NCBI GenBank assembly: GCA_950022655.1
Contig: OX465584.1
Coordinates: 3,667,694-3,731,693 of the forward strand
Source: Alentia gelatinosa
Taxonomy: Eukaryota; Annelida; Polychaeta; Phyllodocida; Polynoidae
DNA: 64,000 nt
Direction: 5' to 3'
Shown: positions 21,206-32,124 of the stretch, piece after piece
Position numbering within the stretch: the stretch's first letter is position 1
How the letters are laid out: each line of letters begins with the position of its first letter
Translations under genes and position numbers: made by a program
The notes under the pieces: model-generated
Database searches by the model: none
What the model was told of the DNA's origin: nothing
The model's input: the letters and a program-made list of their open reading frames with translations, nothing else

Positions 21206-22289
21206 CATAATCATATATAACGAAGGAGAAAGTCTAAGGATAAACCCTGCCTAAACTACAGCCAGGGGTCCTCTATTTGAGAAAAAAAGTTGGAAGAAAA
21301 ATTTGTTGCCAGGCATGTGAAAGCAGTACATTGGTGCAGTCTGATCTGTGCCACCTTGACCTGCACTCTCCAAGCTGATCTTCTAACTACCAGAATCAGA
21401 ATCTTTGCTCGAAGAATGAATCATTCTTCCAGCAGATCCTTTGTTATGGTTGTAGTCTCGCACTACTGGCTATTGTGGTTGGAGACTGCAGTACACTTAT
21501 TATGTTATCATTTTCTTTTATGAGTATTTTGATAAAGAATCCAGGAAGTAAGACTATGCTATCAATTATCTAAGCTGATAATGTCTTGTAGTGAGTATTC
21601 ATAGTTTGTACGCTGCTTTGAGATATTTGTACAGAGCTCTTGGTCTAGGGAGCGATCAGACCTGACCAACCTGAATATCCGCAACAATTTCAGAGCAATT
21701 TGAAAGCCTCAAATGTTGGTCCGTGGTGCCAGATTATTTACTTTCGGATTGAACGATCAGTTTTGTTATTTACACGTACAGATATTCCACTGGGAACGTG
21801 TAATAATCGGTCGACAGTGCCAGATTCTACAATTACTAGTAAAAATCGGTAGGTGTAAACTGGGCCCAATGGAAAATGGTGTGACTCTGACACAGACAGT
21901 AAAAAAGTCTATACCATTTCCTTTTGCCTACAACTGAAGCTCTGCAGACTTACAGTCCTCCGTCCCTCGTCTCCCATCTCGCCCACTAAACTTTACACCC
22001 CGGGAGACTTGGCGACTGACATTTGTATCCTCTTTTATAACACTCAGTGACGGAGTCCTCAAGTCGCAGCATCCAGGGCTCGAGCTTTATGAAGTAGTCT
22101 GAAGCACTTGTTAAAGTTACCGGGAATATCACTTATTACCTGTGTACCGCGGATCAAAAACTCGCCTTTTTACTATAGGAAAAGGAGAAAGTACTACGCA
22201 GAGTTGCCACACACTGGGGACGTCAACATTCCGCGACATTTCTCTGACTTTATTTTTCCCTGACCATGAAACGATAGGATCGTACACTA
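21206..22289. other. Unassigned stretch, no gene recognised
   Basis: Frames of 61-77 codons (21290-21523, 21713-21937, 22129-22350) show no recognisable domain or supported splice structure. I found no repeat match inside the window. Confidence 0.35.
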
Positions 22290-22605
22290 AATGGCAAAAC
22301 AAGGACGGTGACCTAAGATTTTTAAAACCTTCATAAGTAGTACTATACATATACTATATTCTGTGAAAGTTGGAGGAAAATGACATGGGTTTTACTATGT
22401 GAAAATATACTTTTTAGAATTTCTATATATTCTAATATAAAATTATCATAATATTGATCTATAAATCAAAAACAAGCACGGTGACCCCCGATTTTTAAGT
22501 TAGACGTGTTCCACAACACTTGGAGATCATCATATTAAATTTTCAGGACATTTACATTGGTTTTAATTTTCAAGCCAAATTGTCCTATATACCTATAAAT
22601 GGCCT
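22290..22605 (+). mobile_element. TTAA MITE copy 3 (left end missing)
   Basis: It matches 16274-16575: ACAAGGACGGTGACCTA, TGATCTATAAATCAAAAAC and TTTCAAGCCAAATTGTCC are shared. The right end is degenerate (CTATATACCTATAAA), so its TTAA is lost. The left 220 bp are absent. Confidence 0.7.
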
Positions 22606-22759
22606 TAGGGTCTTCCTTTCCATCCATTTCTTCTTTTTGAGGGGAAGGCCTCAGGAATTTCAGACCTTGAACTATCTTAAATCTTTCTTGGCCACCTCAA
22701 TGTGATGATGCAAGGCCTCCCATACTTGAAACAGACTTGGTATTAGTGGGAGGATGGGG

Positions 22760-25710
22760 CCAATAAAAGATGCTGTAACCACAGGAATACATGAAGTCAT
22801 CATGCTGCGGTAGCCACAAAAATACCCAGAGGCATCATGCTGCAGTAGCCACAAAATGCCTGGGGGCATCATGCTGCAGTAGCAACAAAATGCCTGGGGG
22901 CATCATGCTGCAGTAGCAACAAAATGCCTGGGGGCGTCATTCTGTGGTAACCACAGGAATACCTAAAGGCATCATGCTGCAATAGCCACAGGAATACCTG
23001 GAGGCATCATGCTACAGTAGCCACAGGAATACCTGGAGGCATCATGCTACAGTAGCCACGAAACTGCCTGGAGGCATCATCCTGCGGTAGCCACAAAGAT
23101 GCCTGGAGGCATCATGCTAAGGTAGCCCCCAAAATGCCTGGAGGTATCATGCTGCAGTAGCCACAGGAAAACCTGGAGGCATCATGCTAAGGTAGCCCCC
23201 AAAATGCCTGGAGGTATCATGCTGCAGAAGCCAAAAAATGCCTGGGGGCATCATGCTGCAGTAGCCACAGGAATACCTGGAGGCATCATGCTGCAGTAGC
23301 CACAGGAATACCTGGAGGCATCATGCTGCGGTAGACACAAGAATACCTGGAGGCATCATGCTGCAGTAGTCACAGGAATACCTGGAGTCATCATGCTGCA
23401 GTAGACACAGGAATACCTGGAGGCATCATGCTGCAGTAGCCACAGGAATACCTGGAGGCATCATGCTGCAGTAGCCACAGGAATACCTGGAGGCATCATG
23501 CTGCAGTAGCCACAGGAATACCTGGAGGCATCATGCTGCAGTAGCCACAGGAATACCTGGAGGCATCATGCTGCAGTAGCCACAGGAATACCTGGAGGTA
23601 TCATGCTGCAGTAGCCACAGGAATACCTGGAGGCATCATGCTGCAGTAGCCACGGGAATACCTGGAGGCATCATGCTGCAGTAGTCACGGGAATACATTG
23701 AAGCATCATGCTGCAGTAGCCACAGGAATACCTGGAGGCATCATGCTGCAGTAACCTCGGGAATGCCTGGAGGCATCATGCTGCAGTAGCCACAGGAATA
23801 CCTGGAGGCATTATGCTGCAGTAGCCACAGAAATACCTGGAGGCATTATGCTTCAGTAGCCACAGGAATACCTGGAGGCATCATGCTGCAGTAGCCACAG
23901 GAATACCTGGAGGCATCATGCTGCAGTAACCTCGGGAATGCCTGGAGGCATCATGCTGCAGTAGCCACAGGAATACCTGGAGGCATTATGCTGCAGTAGC
24001 CACAGAAATACCTGGAGGCATTATGCTTCAGTAGCCACAGGAATACCTGGAGGCATCATGCTGCAGTAGCCACAGGAATACCTGGAGGCATCATGCTGCA
24101 GTAACCTCGGGAATGCCTGGAGGCATCATGCTGCAGTAGCCACAGGAATACCTGGAGGCATTATGCTGCAGTAGCCACAGAAATACCTGGAGGCATTATG
24201 CTGCAGTAGCCACAGAAATACCTGGAGGCATCATGCTGCAGTAGCCACAGGAATACCTGGAGGCATCATGCTACAGTAGCCACGAAACTGCCTGGAGGCA
24301 TCATCCTGCGGTAGCCACAAAGATGCCTGGAGGCATCATGCTAAGGTAGCCCCCAAAATGCCTGGAGGTATCATGCTGCAGTAGCCACAGGAAAACCTGG
24401 AGGCATCATGCTAAGGTAGCCCCCAAAATGCCTGGAGGTATCATGCTGCAGAAGCCAAAAAATGCCTGGGGGCATCATGCTGCAGTAGCCACAGGAATAC
24501 CTGGAGGCATCATGCTGCAGTAGCCACAGGAATACCTGGAGGCATCATGCTGCGGTAGACACAAGAATACCTGGAGGCATCATGCTGCAGTAGTCACAGG
24601 AATACCTGGAGTCATCATGCTGCAGTAGACACAGGAATACCTGGAGGCATCATGCTGCAGTAGCCACAGGAATACCTGGAGGCATCATGCTGCAGTAGCC
24701 ACAGGAATACCTGGAGGCATCATGCTGCAGTAGCCACAGGAATACCTGGAGGCATCATGCTGCAGTAGCCACAGGAATACCTGGAGGCATCATGCTGCAG
24801 TAGCCACAGGAATACCTGGAGGTATCATGCTGCAGTAGCCACAGGAATACCTGGAGGCATCATGCTGCAGTAGCCACGGGAATACCTGGAGGCATCATGC
24901 TGCAGTAGTCACGGGAATACATTGAAGCATCATGCTGCAGTAGCCACAGGAATACCTGGAGGCATCATGCTGCAGTAACCTCGGGAATGCCTGGAGGCAT
25001 CATGCTGCAGTAGCCACAGGAATACCTGGAGGCATTATGCTGCAGTAGCCACAGAAATACCTGGAGGCATTATGCTTCAGTAGCCACAGGAATACCTGGA
25101 GGCATCATGCTGCAGTAGCCACAGGAATACCTGGAGGCATCATGCTGCAGTAACCTCGGGAATGCCTGGAGGCATCATGCTGCAGTAGCCACAGGAATAC
25201 CTGGAGGCATTATGCTGCAGTAGCCACAGAAATACCTGGAGGCATTATGCTTCAGTAGCCACAGGAATACCTGGAGGCATCATGCTGCAGTAGCCACAGG
25301 AATACCTGGAGGCATCATGCTGCAGTAACCTCGGGAATGCCTGGAGGCATCATGCTGCAGTAGCCACAGGAATACCTGGAGGCATTATGCTGCAGTAGCC
25401 ACAGAAATACCTGGAGGCATTATGCTGCAGTAGCCACAGAAATACCTGGAGGCATCATGCTGCAGTAGCCACAGGAATACCTGGAGGCATCATGCTGCAG
25501 TAACCTCGGGAATACCTGGAGGCATCATGCTGCAGTAGCCACAGAAATACCTGGAGGCATTATGCTGCAGTAGCCACAGGAATACCTGGAGGCATCATGC
25601 TGCAGTAGCCACAGGAATACCTGGAGGCATCATGCTGTGGTATTCACAGGAATACCTGGAGGCATCATGCTGCAGTAGCCACAGGAATACCTGGAGGCAT
25701 CATACTGCCG
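22760..25710 (+). repeat. 35-bp satellite array, about 83 units, nested higher-order structure
   Basis: The unit is GGAATACCTGGAGGCATCAT followed by GCTGCAGTAGCCACA. Variant units (GTAACCTCGG) fall exactly 175 bp (5 units) apart at 23751, 23926 and 24101, and again at 24975, 25150, 25325 and 25500. The block from about 23006 to 24270 recurs 1,224 bp downstream with near identity (GTAGTCACGG at 23681 and 24905). This is a 35 / 175 / 1,224 bp hierarchy. CTGCAG (PstI) is present in most units. Not coding: 35 is not divisible by 3. Confidence 0.95.
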
Positions 25711-26060
25711 TAAAGGCGTTAAAAGCACATTACACCTGCCCTCATTAGACGCCGCTACTAATTCTTCTTCTGACTCGTCCCCGGACGCTGCTGCGCCACT
25801 TCCGGTCATGTGACTCGAACTTTTATGCAGCAGAAAAGTATTCTAACAATTGGGCGCCGACTGAGTCTGGGAATCTCACGAAGCTGAACTCGAGGTTGTG
25901 TTCATTAGTGAGAGCCGAGAGAGCCGGTAAATACTGACTGCCTATCTTACTGTGTGCGGGAGTTCTGACGGAGATCGTGTTTAGCGTTGTAGCAACAGGT
26001 GAGGTCATATCCTAGTGAGATGCAATCTATAAGACAGCAACAGGCCTTCCAGTGCCCCGC
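25711..26060. other. Unassigned stretch right of the 35-bp satellite
   Basis: A GC-richer unique segment with CCACTTCCGGTCATGTGACT (25796-25815), which contains ETS-like and E-box-like strings. Two short minus-strand frames (25823-26008, 25947-26150) have no recognisable domain. No gene is called. Confidence 0.3.
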
Positions 26061-26061
26061 T

Positions 26062-26140
26062 TCCTCAATATAGGTTTTGAAAATCAAAATATAGGTTTTT
26101 ACAGGTTTTATAGGTTTTAAAGTTTTCACTGGGAGGTCTG
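26062..26140 (+). repeat. AGGTTTTTACAGG-type dispersed repeat
   Basis: AATATAGGTTTTTACAGGTT and TATAGGTTTTAAAG, then CACTGGGAGG, recur at 54155-54215 and 54515-54630. The longest shared order is ATAGGTTTT, a fill, then TTTCACTGGGAGGYCTGT. Short, non-coding. Confidence 0.6.
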
Positions 26141-26273
26141 TAACAATCATGAATCTAGGTGGTATCTATATAAAAATCTTCCATGGCTGATCTGTGTCTA
26201 AATATCTTCATCCCAGCATATCCAAATTATACCTTGTATATAACTATATAGTCGCATTCACATGGATTCTGGA

Positions 26274-26442
26274 AGCGCCAGATCCACTAAGGCGATTTTC
26301 CATGCGAATTTGGGTTCGCAGACGTTCGCAGACATTCGCATGGACATGCGAATGCCTTGCGACAATATTCAATATATTGAATATCATCGCATGGGATTCG
26401 CACAGTCGCATGGATCGCAGACGCCTTGGTGGATCCGGCGCT
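26274..26442. mobile_element. 169-bp fully palindromic MITE
   Basis: The ends AGCGCCAGATCCACTAAGGC and GCCTTGGTGGATCCGGCGCT are inverted repeats with few mismatches. Moving inward, GCATGCGA/TTCGCA strings pair, and the centre is AATATTCAATATATTGAATA, a near-perfect dyad. All five open frames crossing it are by-products of the palindrome. The flanks show no clear target duplication (to left GGATTCTGGA, to right GAGCGATG). Confidence 0.75.
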
Positions 26443-26724
26443 GAGCGATGTGCTGAGAAGGCCACCGACCCTCGAGCTGATCTCATTATCTGAATCTCTG
26501 GAGTTGGGGAACGGGTTGGGCCTGGCTGGGCCCGGCAAGGTGGGAGTGTCTCTGGGTTTTGTTTTGTGGAGTATTTACGGCCGCCGTTCGCCTCACTCAG
26601 CTTGGCGTTTCTATTCTCGACTATTTGTCATCTCAGTTCCTGTTTGTATTTTGCCGCTGGAGGCGCTGGCCTCCTTACGGGTCACGAGGTGTGGGTCTCC
26701 GCGGTCCCGGCCCACGCAACCTCC

Positions 26725-27365
26725 CACCCGCCCGCCAGTCAAGTCGGCCCGCCAGTCAAGTCGGCCCGCCGGTCAAGTCGGCCCGCCAGTCAAGTCGGCC
26801 CGCCAGTCAAGTCAGCCCGTGGGTCAAGTCGGCCCGCCAGTCAAGTCGGCCCGCCAGTCAAGTCGTCCCACCAGTCAAGTCAGCCCGTGGGTCAAGTCGG
26901 CCCGCCAGTCAAGTCGGCCCGCCAGTCAAGTCGTCCCACCAGTCAAGTCAGCCCGTGGGTCAAGTTGGCCCGCCAGTCAAGTCAGCCCATGGGTCAAGTC
27001 GGCCCGCCAGTCAAGTCGGCCCGCCAGTCAAGTGGGTCCGCCGGTCAAGTCGGCCAGCCAGTCAAGTCGGCCTGCCAGTCAAATCGGCCCGCGTGTCAAG
27101 TCGGCCCGCGAATCAAGTCAGCCTGCCAGTCAAGCCGGCCCGCCAGTCAAGTCGTCCTACCAGTCAAGTCGGCCCGCCAGTCAAGTCGGCCCGCCAGTCA
27201 AGTCGGCCCGCCAGTCAAGTCGGCCTGCCAGTCAAGTCGGCCCGCCAGTCAAGTCGGCCCGCCAGTCAAGTCGGCCTGCCAGTCAAGTCGGCCCGCCAGT
27301 CAAGTCGTCCTACCAGTTAAGTGGGCCCGCCGTTCAAGTCGGCCCGCCGGTCAAGTCGGCCTGCA
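26725..27365 (+). repeat. 17-bp GC-rich minisatellite, about 37 units
   Basis: The unit is CCCGCCAGTCAAGTCGG (17 bp). Point variants (CCCGTGGGTCAAGTC, CCCACCAGTCAAGTC) are grouped in local blocks. All three plus frames are open for over 250 codons, because an open 17-bp unit reads through all frames. Not coding. Confidence 0.9.
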
Positions 27366-27372
27366 ATGCTGA

Positions 27373-27596
27373 TGCCGGGGCACACCAAGCAAGTCAAGGC
27401 AGTGATCTCCAGAATCGCCAACACAAAATGGTATATATGTGAAATATTGCTTCATAGTAATATCTCCCACCAATAATTCAGCGTATCAGAAGCAATAATC
27501 CGGTAAAATATGAAATAATAGCCCACAGACACGCCATTTTGTGTTGACGATTCTGAAAATCGCTGCGTTTCTCGCTCGGTGTGTCTTCGGTAAAAC
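27373..27596 (+). mobile_element. GACACACC MITE family G, single copy
   Basis: Starts GCCGGGGCACACCAAGCAAG and ends CTCGCTCGGTGTGTCTTCGG. The inverted ends run inward about 60 bp through GAATCGCCAACACAAAATGG / CCATTTTGTGTTGACGATTC. The interior has GAAATATGAAATAATAGCCC. It is the same element that occurs three times in a row at 33344-33984. No coding capacity. Confidence 0.8.
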
Positions 27597-27599
27597 ACT

Positions 27600-27860
27600 C
27601 AAACATGGGCCTGAACTTATGAGAATAGAGCAGACACATAGAGAACGGATGCTCAACATGGAAACATGGAAGGCTTATCAATACTGGCCGTGGAAAAGAC
27701 CTGAAGATGTTCAAACTTCTGTTGCATTGGCGTGAATGAGGCTCAATCTCTAGTATCTGTGTTTTATACTAGAGAAATAATTTCATGAATTCGAAATGAA
27801 AACAAAGATTTCCATGGAAAAGTGGAGAACTGCCATCTCTGACAGACATTCAATCAGAGC
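27600..27860 (+). repeat. Interspersed repeat family D copy
   Basis: It contains TTGGCGTGAATGAGGCTCAA and AAGATTTCCATGGAAAAGTG, then AGAACTGCCATCTCTGA, in the order seen at 11290-11560 and 50390-50620. Confidence 0.55.
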
Positions 27861-28094
27861 CGGTGGGACCCAATTAGTCTCAACGCTCGCCAGTGGGGGC
27901 GCCACCAACACCACTCTCAACACCGCTGGTTGTCGGAGAGCGAGGCACTGGGATAGAGCTATGTGTGAGGTACAGCTGGGTGACCAGCGGGGCACATCGC
28001 TACGTTAAATCGCCAACCGATTGTCTTCATACCAAGGTGTCCTTACCCCGATTCCAACCCTCCTGACCTCTAAGGTCAACCAGTTTACACCTTC

Positions 28095-28445
28095 AGATTA
28101 TGACTACCGAGTATATACACAATATTGACTGGTTTCAGATCCAAGGGAAATTGGCTCAGAGGAGTTGATGCGTAGTAATATCCGAGCATGTGCGAAGATA
28201 TTGCGCAGCGTAAACTCCCAGAAGCCTGAGGAGCATACTTGTTACCGCTTTTATCTGAAACCAGTCTATATTGTATCTATCATCCACCTTTCCCTGACAA
28301 GTGGGCTACTTTTTAGGTAGCACTATTTTTTCATACGCACTATTTTTCTGTATGCGCTGGGTTTTGCAGTCCGGAGCATACAGGTGTGAAGATACACGCT
28401 GCCTATGTGTTTTCTATTGACACGATTTATTAGGTGGATGATAAA
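28095..28445 (+). mobile_element. Composite foldback family F, copy 1
   Basis: GACTGGTTTCAGATCC and TTTTATCTGAAACCAGTC are inverted arms (28128 and 28250) around GAGGAGTTGATGCGTAGTAA / TTGCGCAGCGTAAACTCCC. Downstream are CATACGCACTATTTTTCTGT, GGAGCATACAGG and the end TTTATTAGGTGGATGATAAA. The same order is at 47945-48340. The terminal 45 bp resemble the 49-bp satellite unit. Confidence 0.7.
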
Positions 28446-28940
28446 AATACAATCTGGCATTATTTCTCAAAAGATAATCTTTAAGAAATAAATAATGGAC
28501 GAATAGACATGAAATGTCACAGAACGTAGACATAACATTGTATTCAACATTCCTAAGTAAAAGTAGAATGATATTGACGACAGCGTACCATGTCATTTGA
28601 TTAAGCAGTCAAATTATGAGCTCAAGCCCCTAGCGGTAAACTGCTGCTCCCTATGCAGTATAAATTGTGTACTGAACCCTGTGCAGTACACTGTTATACT
28701 GAACACTTTGAAACATCAGCAGTGTGTGGGCTTTCACTTGACATGTCTCCTTTACCTATATATGGTAAGGTTTTATCAATTCTGGGTATAAATAATGAAT
28801 ATATAACGACCCATCATTCTTGTAAAACTCGATGGGAATTGATGTTATTTACAGAACTCGGCCTGGGCTTAAGTTCCATAAAAAGCAACAATTCCCAATC
28901 TCGTTTTGTAGCATGTACATCATAGTCAGGCCGTTCCATA
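28446..28940. other. Unassigned stretch, no gene recognised
   Basis: Short frames (28414-28596, 28597-28791, 28653-28925) without recognisable domains. TAGCATGTACATCATAGTCA and GGCCGTTCC (28908-28938) are a fragment of the hairpin-bearing repeat at 1295-1640. Confidence 0.35.
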
Positions 28941-29525
28941 TAAATACACAATGAATCTCCAATATGGAATCGAGGCCTCGGCAATTGCTTGGATTTCCTG
29001 CGATATTCAACGCCTGTGGTCTGCTACTAATTAATGCCCACCACAGTGGGTCTCATAGATATCCACACTATTTTAGATTAGCATGGAGCCCGCCCGTCCC
29101 TCCTCACTACTCAGCCTCACAATGCAGACCCAGCAAGCAGCCGACAGTCAATATTGTTTAAGCACAATTAGCCCTGAAACGTTTAATTATGACTTAATTA
29201 GAGCAATGAATTACATGGGCGACCCTGTAAGAGTCCTGTAATGGGCGCGAGTACAGGAATCTCACTGTCGTGTGGGGGGTGGGGGTGGGATCGGGATGCT
29301 TAATTCCTCTACAAATGGATGTGTTGTTTTTTTATTATTATTTTTTGGGGCGGGTTTGGGAGGCATGGCTGAGGCTGGTTTTGACTCAACAAGTCGGGCG
29401 TCTTTAATTAGGCTAATCGGCGGGAAATCATGGCGTACAATGCCGGGTGTGATGTTAATCAGGGGCTCAGCGCCAGGCGGCGACGTGCCGCGCCTATTTA
29501 TAGACGCGTATCAATCATAAAACTG
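28941..29525. promoter_or_regulatory. Candidate non-coding regulatory stretch (homeodomain/MEF2-like motifs)
   Basis: No repeat match was found here. TAATTA-type strings cluster at 29030, 29186 and 29198, a CTATTTATAG string (MEF2-type) lies at about 29494, and TGTGGTC (RUNX-type) is near 29015. Single motifs are weak evidence; the point is the absence of repeats together with AT-core motif density. Open frames of 65 and 82 codons here lack domains. Confidence 0.25.
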
Positions 29526-29534
29526 TCAGTTAAT

Positions 29535-30165
29535 GAGGGCCAGAGCAGGAGAGAGAGAGCAGGAGGAACATGAGGAGGAACAGGAGGACGAGGAGGTGGA
29601 AGCGGAGGAGGGGGGGAGGAGGAGGGGGAGGAGCAGGAGAAGGGGAAGGAGGAGAAGGAGGGGAGGAAGGAGGAGAAGGAGGAGGAGGGGGAGAAGGGGA
29701 AGGAGGAGAAGTAGGAGGAGAAGGAGGGGCAGGAGAAATAGAAGGGGGAGTAGGAGGAGGAGGACGAGGAGCAGGAAGAGGAGGAGGAGCAAGAGGAGGG
29801 GGAGGGGGAGGAAGAGGGAGAGGAGGGGGAAGGGGAGGAGGAGGAGGAGGAGGAGGAAGAGGAGAAGTAGGAGAAGGGGTAGGAGGAGGGGTAGGAGGAG
29901 GAGGAAGAGGAGGGTAGGAGGAGGGGGAGGAGGAGGAGGAGGAGGACGAGGAGCAGGAAGAGGAGGAGGAGCAAGAGGAGGGGGAGTGGGGGAGGGGGAG
30001 GAAGAGGGAGAGGAGGGGGAAGGGGAGGAGAAGGAGGAGGAAGAGAAGGGGTAGGAGGAGGGGTAGGAGGAGGGGAAGGAGGAGGAGGGAGAGGAGGGGG
30101 AAGGGGAGGAGGGGGAGGGCAGGAGGAGGAGGAGGAGGAGGAGTGAGAGGAGAAAGGGGGGGGGG
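29535..30165 (+). repeat. Homopurine (GGA/GAA/GGGA) tract, about 630 bp
   Basis: The plus strand is almost purely A and G from about 29535 to 30165, with very few pyrimidine interruptions. All long frames here (up to 237 codons on the minus strand: Ser/Pro/Leu-rich; plus strand: Arg/Gly/Glu-rich) follow from the composition. Such tracts can form intramolecular triplex (H-DNA) and often stall polymerases. Confidence 0.95.
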
Positions 30166-30589
30166 GGTAATCACCACTCGGGTGGGAAAGGGGGGTGGGG
30201 GTGTTGCTTTACCCTGATCCGAATAGGGACTGAACATGAGCAAGATCAGGACAAAATTCGGGTAAACGGAATCATGCCTTATACACTATGGGGCCCCGTT
30301 TTCAGAGCCAACACATGTGGAGGAGTTCCACTGCTGGTTCACTCGCCCGACCTATCGCCCGATTATCACCCCGCCTAATGCCCAACGGGCGATCGGCTCC
30401 GAAATCGGATAAATGGAATGAAGCCTAAGAAGGGCAGCCGCTACTGGAGGCACTCCTACTATTGGACCCGGTCTTGGCACACGACTCCACTGCCCTCTGG
30501 CGATAAACACGTTCATTACTCAGTGGCCGGCGCCATTTTGTTTTTATTTCGGGGCGGCTGGGGTTGTGGGTCAGTGGGTTAACGCTGCC
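30166..30589. other. Unique stretch between the purine tract and the CpG-rich block
   Basis: No gene seen. CGCCCGACCTATCGCCCGAT and CGGGCGATCGGCTCCG (about 30345-30400) form a loose dyad. GCGCCATTTTGT at 30528-30540 is a short match to CAAAATGGCG strings in MITE family G, likely chance. Confidence 0.3.
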
Positions 30590-30760
30590 AGCTGAGAGCT
30601 GCGCAGTCCGCGAACACCTAATCTACGGCGCATGCGTCGAGGGGGCGTGCCAGCAACCAGCGATCCCCGCCATTAGAGCCTCGGAATGAGCCAGCAGGCC
30701 GCCATCTTGGCACGGTGCGATCACTTCCGGTTTGTTGCTGCTGTGTCAAATGCTTCGGAT
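30590..30760. promoter_or_regulatory. Housekeeping-type promoter candidate (NRF1, YY1 and ETS motifs)
   Basis: Within 105 bp there are GCGCATGCGT (30628-30637, NRF1-type), CCGCCATCTTGG (30699-30710, YY1-type) and CACTTCCGG (30722-30730, ETS-type) in CpG-rich sequence. In vertebrate and insect housekeeping promoters these motifs co-occur near transcription starts. The YY1 and ETS strings read AAGATGGCGG and CCGGAAGTG on the minus strand, which would favour leftward transcription. On the plus strand, a 5' splice-like GTAAGA lies at 30881. No coding exon could be tied to either direction. Confidence 0.35.
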
Positions 30761-31109
30761 CTCGTCTAGCGCTTCTCTCCTCCTTCACAAGAGAACACGT
30801 GCTTACTGAGCCTATAGGGAGCCAAAGTGAACCGCTAAAACCACAGATACCCGTTTACAGAACACCATTTCCGGTGGCCAGTAAGAATGAGGCTTAGTGC
30901 TAAACATATGGGGGTTTGAGGCTAGACTTTTGTTTTTGGTCTCGTTTGTTCCTTTTGAAGTGTAGTTTACTACTATCGTCTCAAAATAATTCTGTCTCAA
31001 AGCTACGATGACAGTTGTTAAGTTTATCAGAAATATGGATCTAAAAGATTGGAGAATGACACATATAATCTCTAACCTACACAGTCAAAATACTGAACGC
31101 CTATATCCG

Positions 31110-31400
31110 GATTCAAATGTATTATACGGCCTCACAGCCATGGTATATGGGATAAATAGCCCCTTTGTGCAAAGAAATAGTCCCTACATTGTTATACCGT
31201 TTAATATGACAATTACTGGGTTTAATTCATTCAAAAAGATGGATAATAAATGCAACAAATGATGGTAATGTGACCAGACGGCTCTGTAAACCACTCGAAG
31301 TTGACGTCGTAATCGCTAGCGCTCGTGTATTTACTATTACAACGCATCAACCCCTCGCGGTATAACAAAACCATCGTTTATTATCTATATATACTTTTAC
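31110..31400 (+). repeat. Dispersed repeat, pair of 43258-43490
   Basis: Shared order: TACGGCCTCACAGC, TGTGCAAAGAAATAGTCCCT, GTGTTTAATT/GGGTTTAATT, ACAAAYGATG, GGCGGCTCTGTARACCACTC and AAACCATCGTTTATT. The ACAAATGATGG and CCATCGTTTATT strings give it foldback ends. No shared coding frame. Confidence 0.6.
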
Positions 31401-31549
31401 TTAAGAAGTCGTCGATTCACAGTTTTTAGGCGTTGTCGGTGCTCATTAAATACGGGTACAGTGTGGCAGAACATTATTCATACTGCATCCATGCAGCGAG
31501 TAGTATTTTATAGACGTTAAAGTATATGATGATAATGATATTAATATCA

Positions 31550-31800
31550 AAACAGACTGTCTTTCTACATCAAAATACAATTATCAATCAGATATGTGCC
31601 TCTGCCTTCTGCATAGTGAACCTCTGCCTTCTGCAAAGTGATATATCTAATCTAATCTAATTACATTTTCGACGTACAAGTAGTAAGCCAGTCTCCAAAT
31701 AAAACCGGATAGGTAGAAATAGGAGAAGCTTGTGTATATTTATATTATTGAGGACACCTGTCCTACAGAGAAACGTGTCTCCAAATGTAAACACTGAGTG
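31550..31800 (+). repeat. Foldback repeat related to 11075-11235
   Basis: ATTATCAATCAGATATGTG with CTCTGCCTTCTGC (duplicated) and GTGATATATCTAATC mirror the arms and core of 11095-11150; the right side ends in CCAAATGTAAAC in both. TCTAATCTAATCTAAT is a short tandem repeat. Confidence 0.5.
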
Positions 31801-31854
31801 ACCTTCACCTCCGCAGTAAATGTCACGCATGCGCCTTCAGACTCGCTCCCAGTG

Positions 31855-32010
31855 GTCCCGCAGCAAACAATATGATTGCTTCTGATTGGTGCATCATCTG
31901 CATCAGACGCGGGAGCTTCCAGTAAGCACCGGGTGGGGGCGCTGATTCCCGCGAGCCATCAGGACTCGTGGCTCGTAGTACGAGGACCAGCGGCCATCCT
32001 GTGAGTGGTT
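31855..32010 (+). promoter_or_regulatory. GC-rich block with CCAAT-type motif and a 5' splice-like site
   Basis: TTCTGATTGGTGCATCATC (inverse CCAAT) is followed by GC-rich sequence, GCGGCCATCCT and then GTGAGT at 32001. It could be a 5' non-coding exon on the plus strand, but no following exon was found. Weak. Confidence 0.2.
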
Positions 32011-32124
32011 TGTTTGTTTGTTTGTCAAGGACTTAACTGTTTATTGACAAGAAAGGGTCCTTGTTTTATTCCCATAGCAGGGGGTTGACATGACAGGTTT
32101 GGCATCTGTGAGCTCTGCGCTCTC

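Noticed and set aside
22760..25710. CRISPR array
   Set aside because: The regular spacing comes from direct tandem units with no unique spacers between repeats, and no cas-like genes are present; the DNA is eukaryotic. The same holds for the 31-, 47- and 49-bp arrays.
26426..27442. Three overlapping Ser/Pro/Val-rich frames of 253-338 codons
   Set aside because: A 17-bp unit without stops reads open in all three phases; this is not coding evidence.
29498..30243. Ser/Leu/Pro-rich and Arg/Gly/Glu-rich frames of up to 237 codons
   Set aside because: Homopurine/homopyrimidine composition excludes stop codons.
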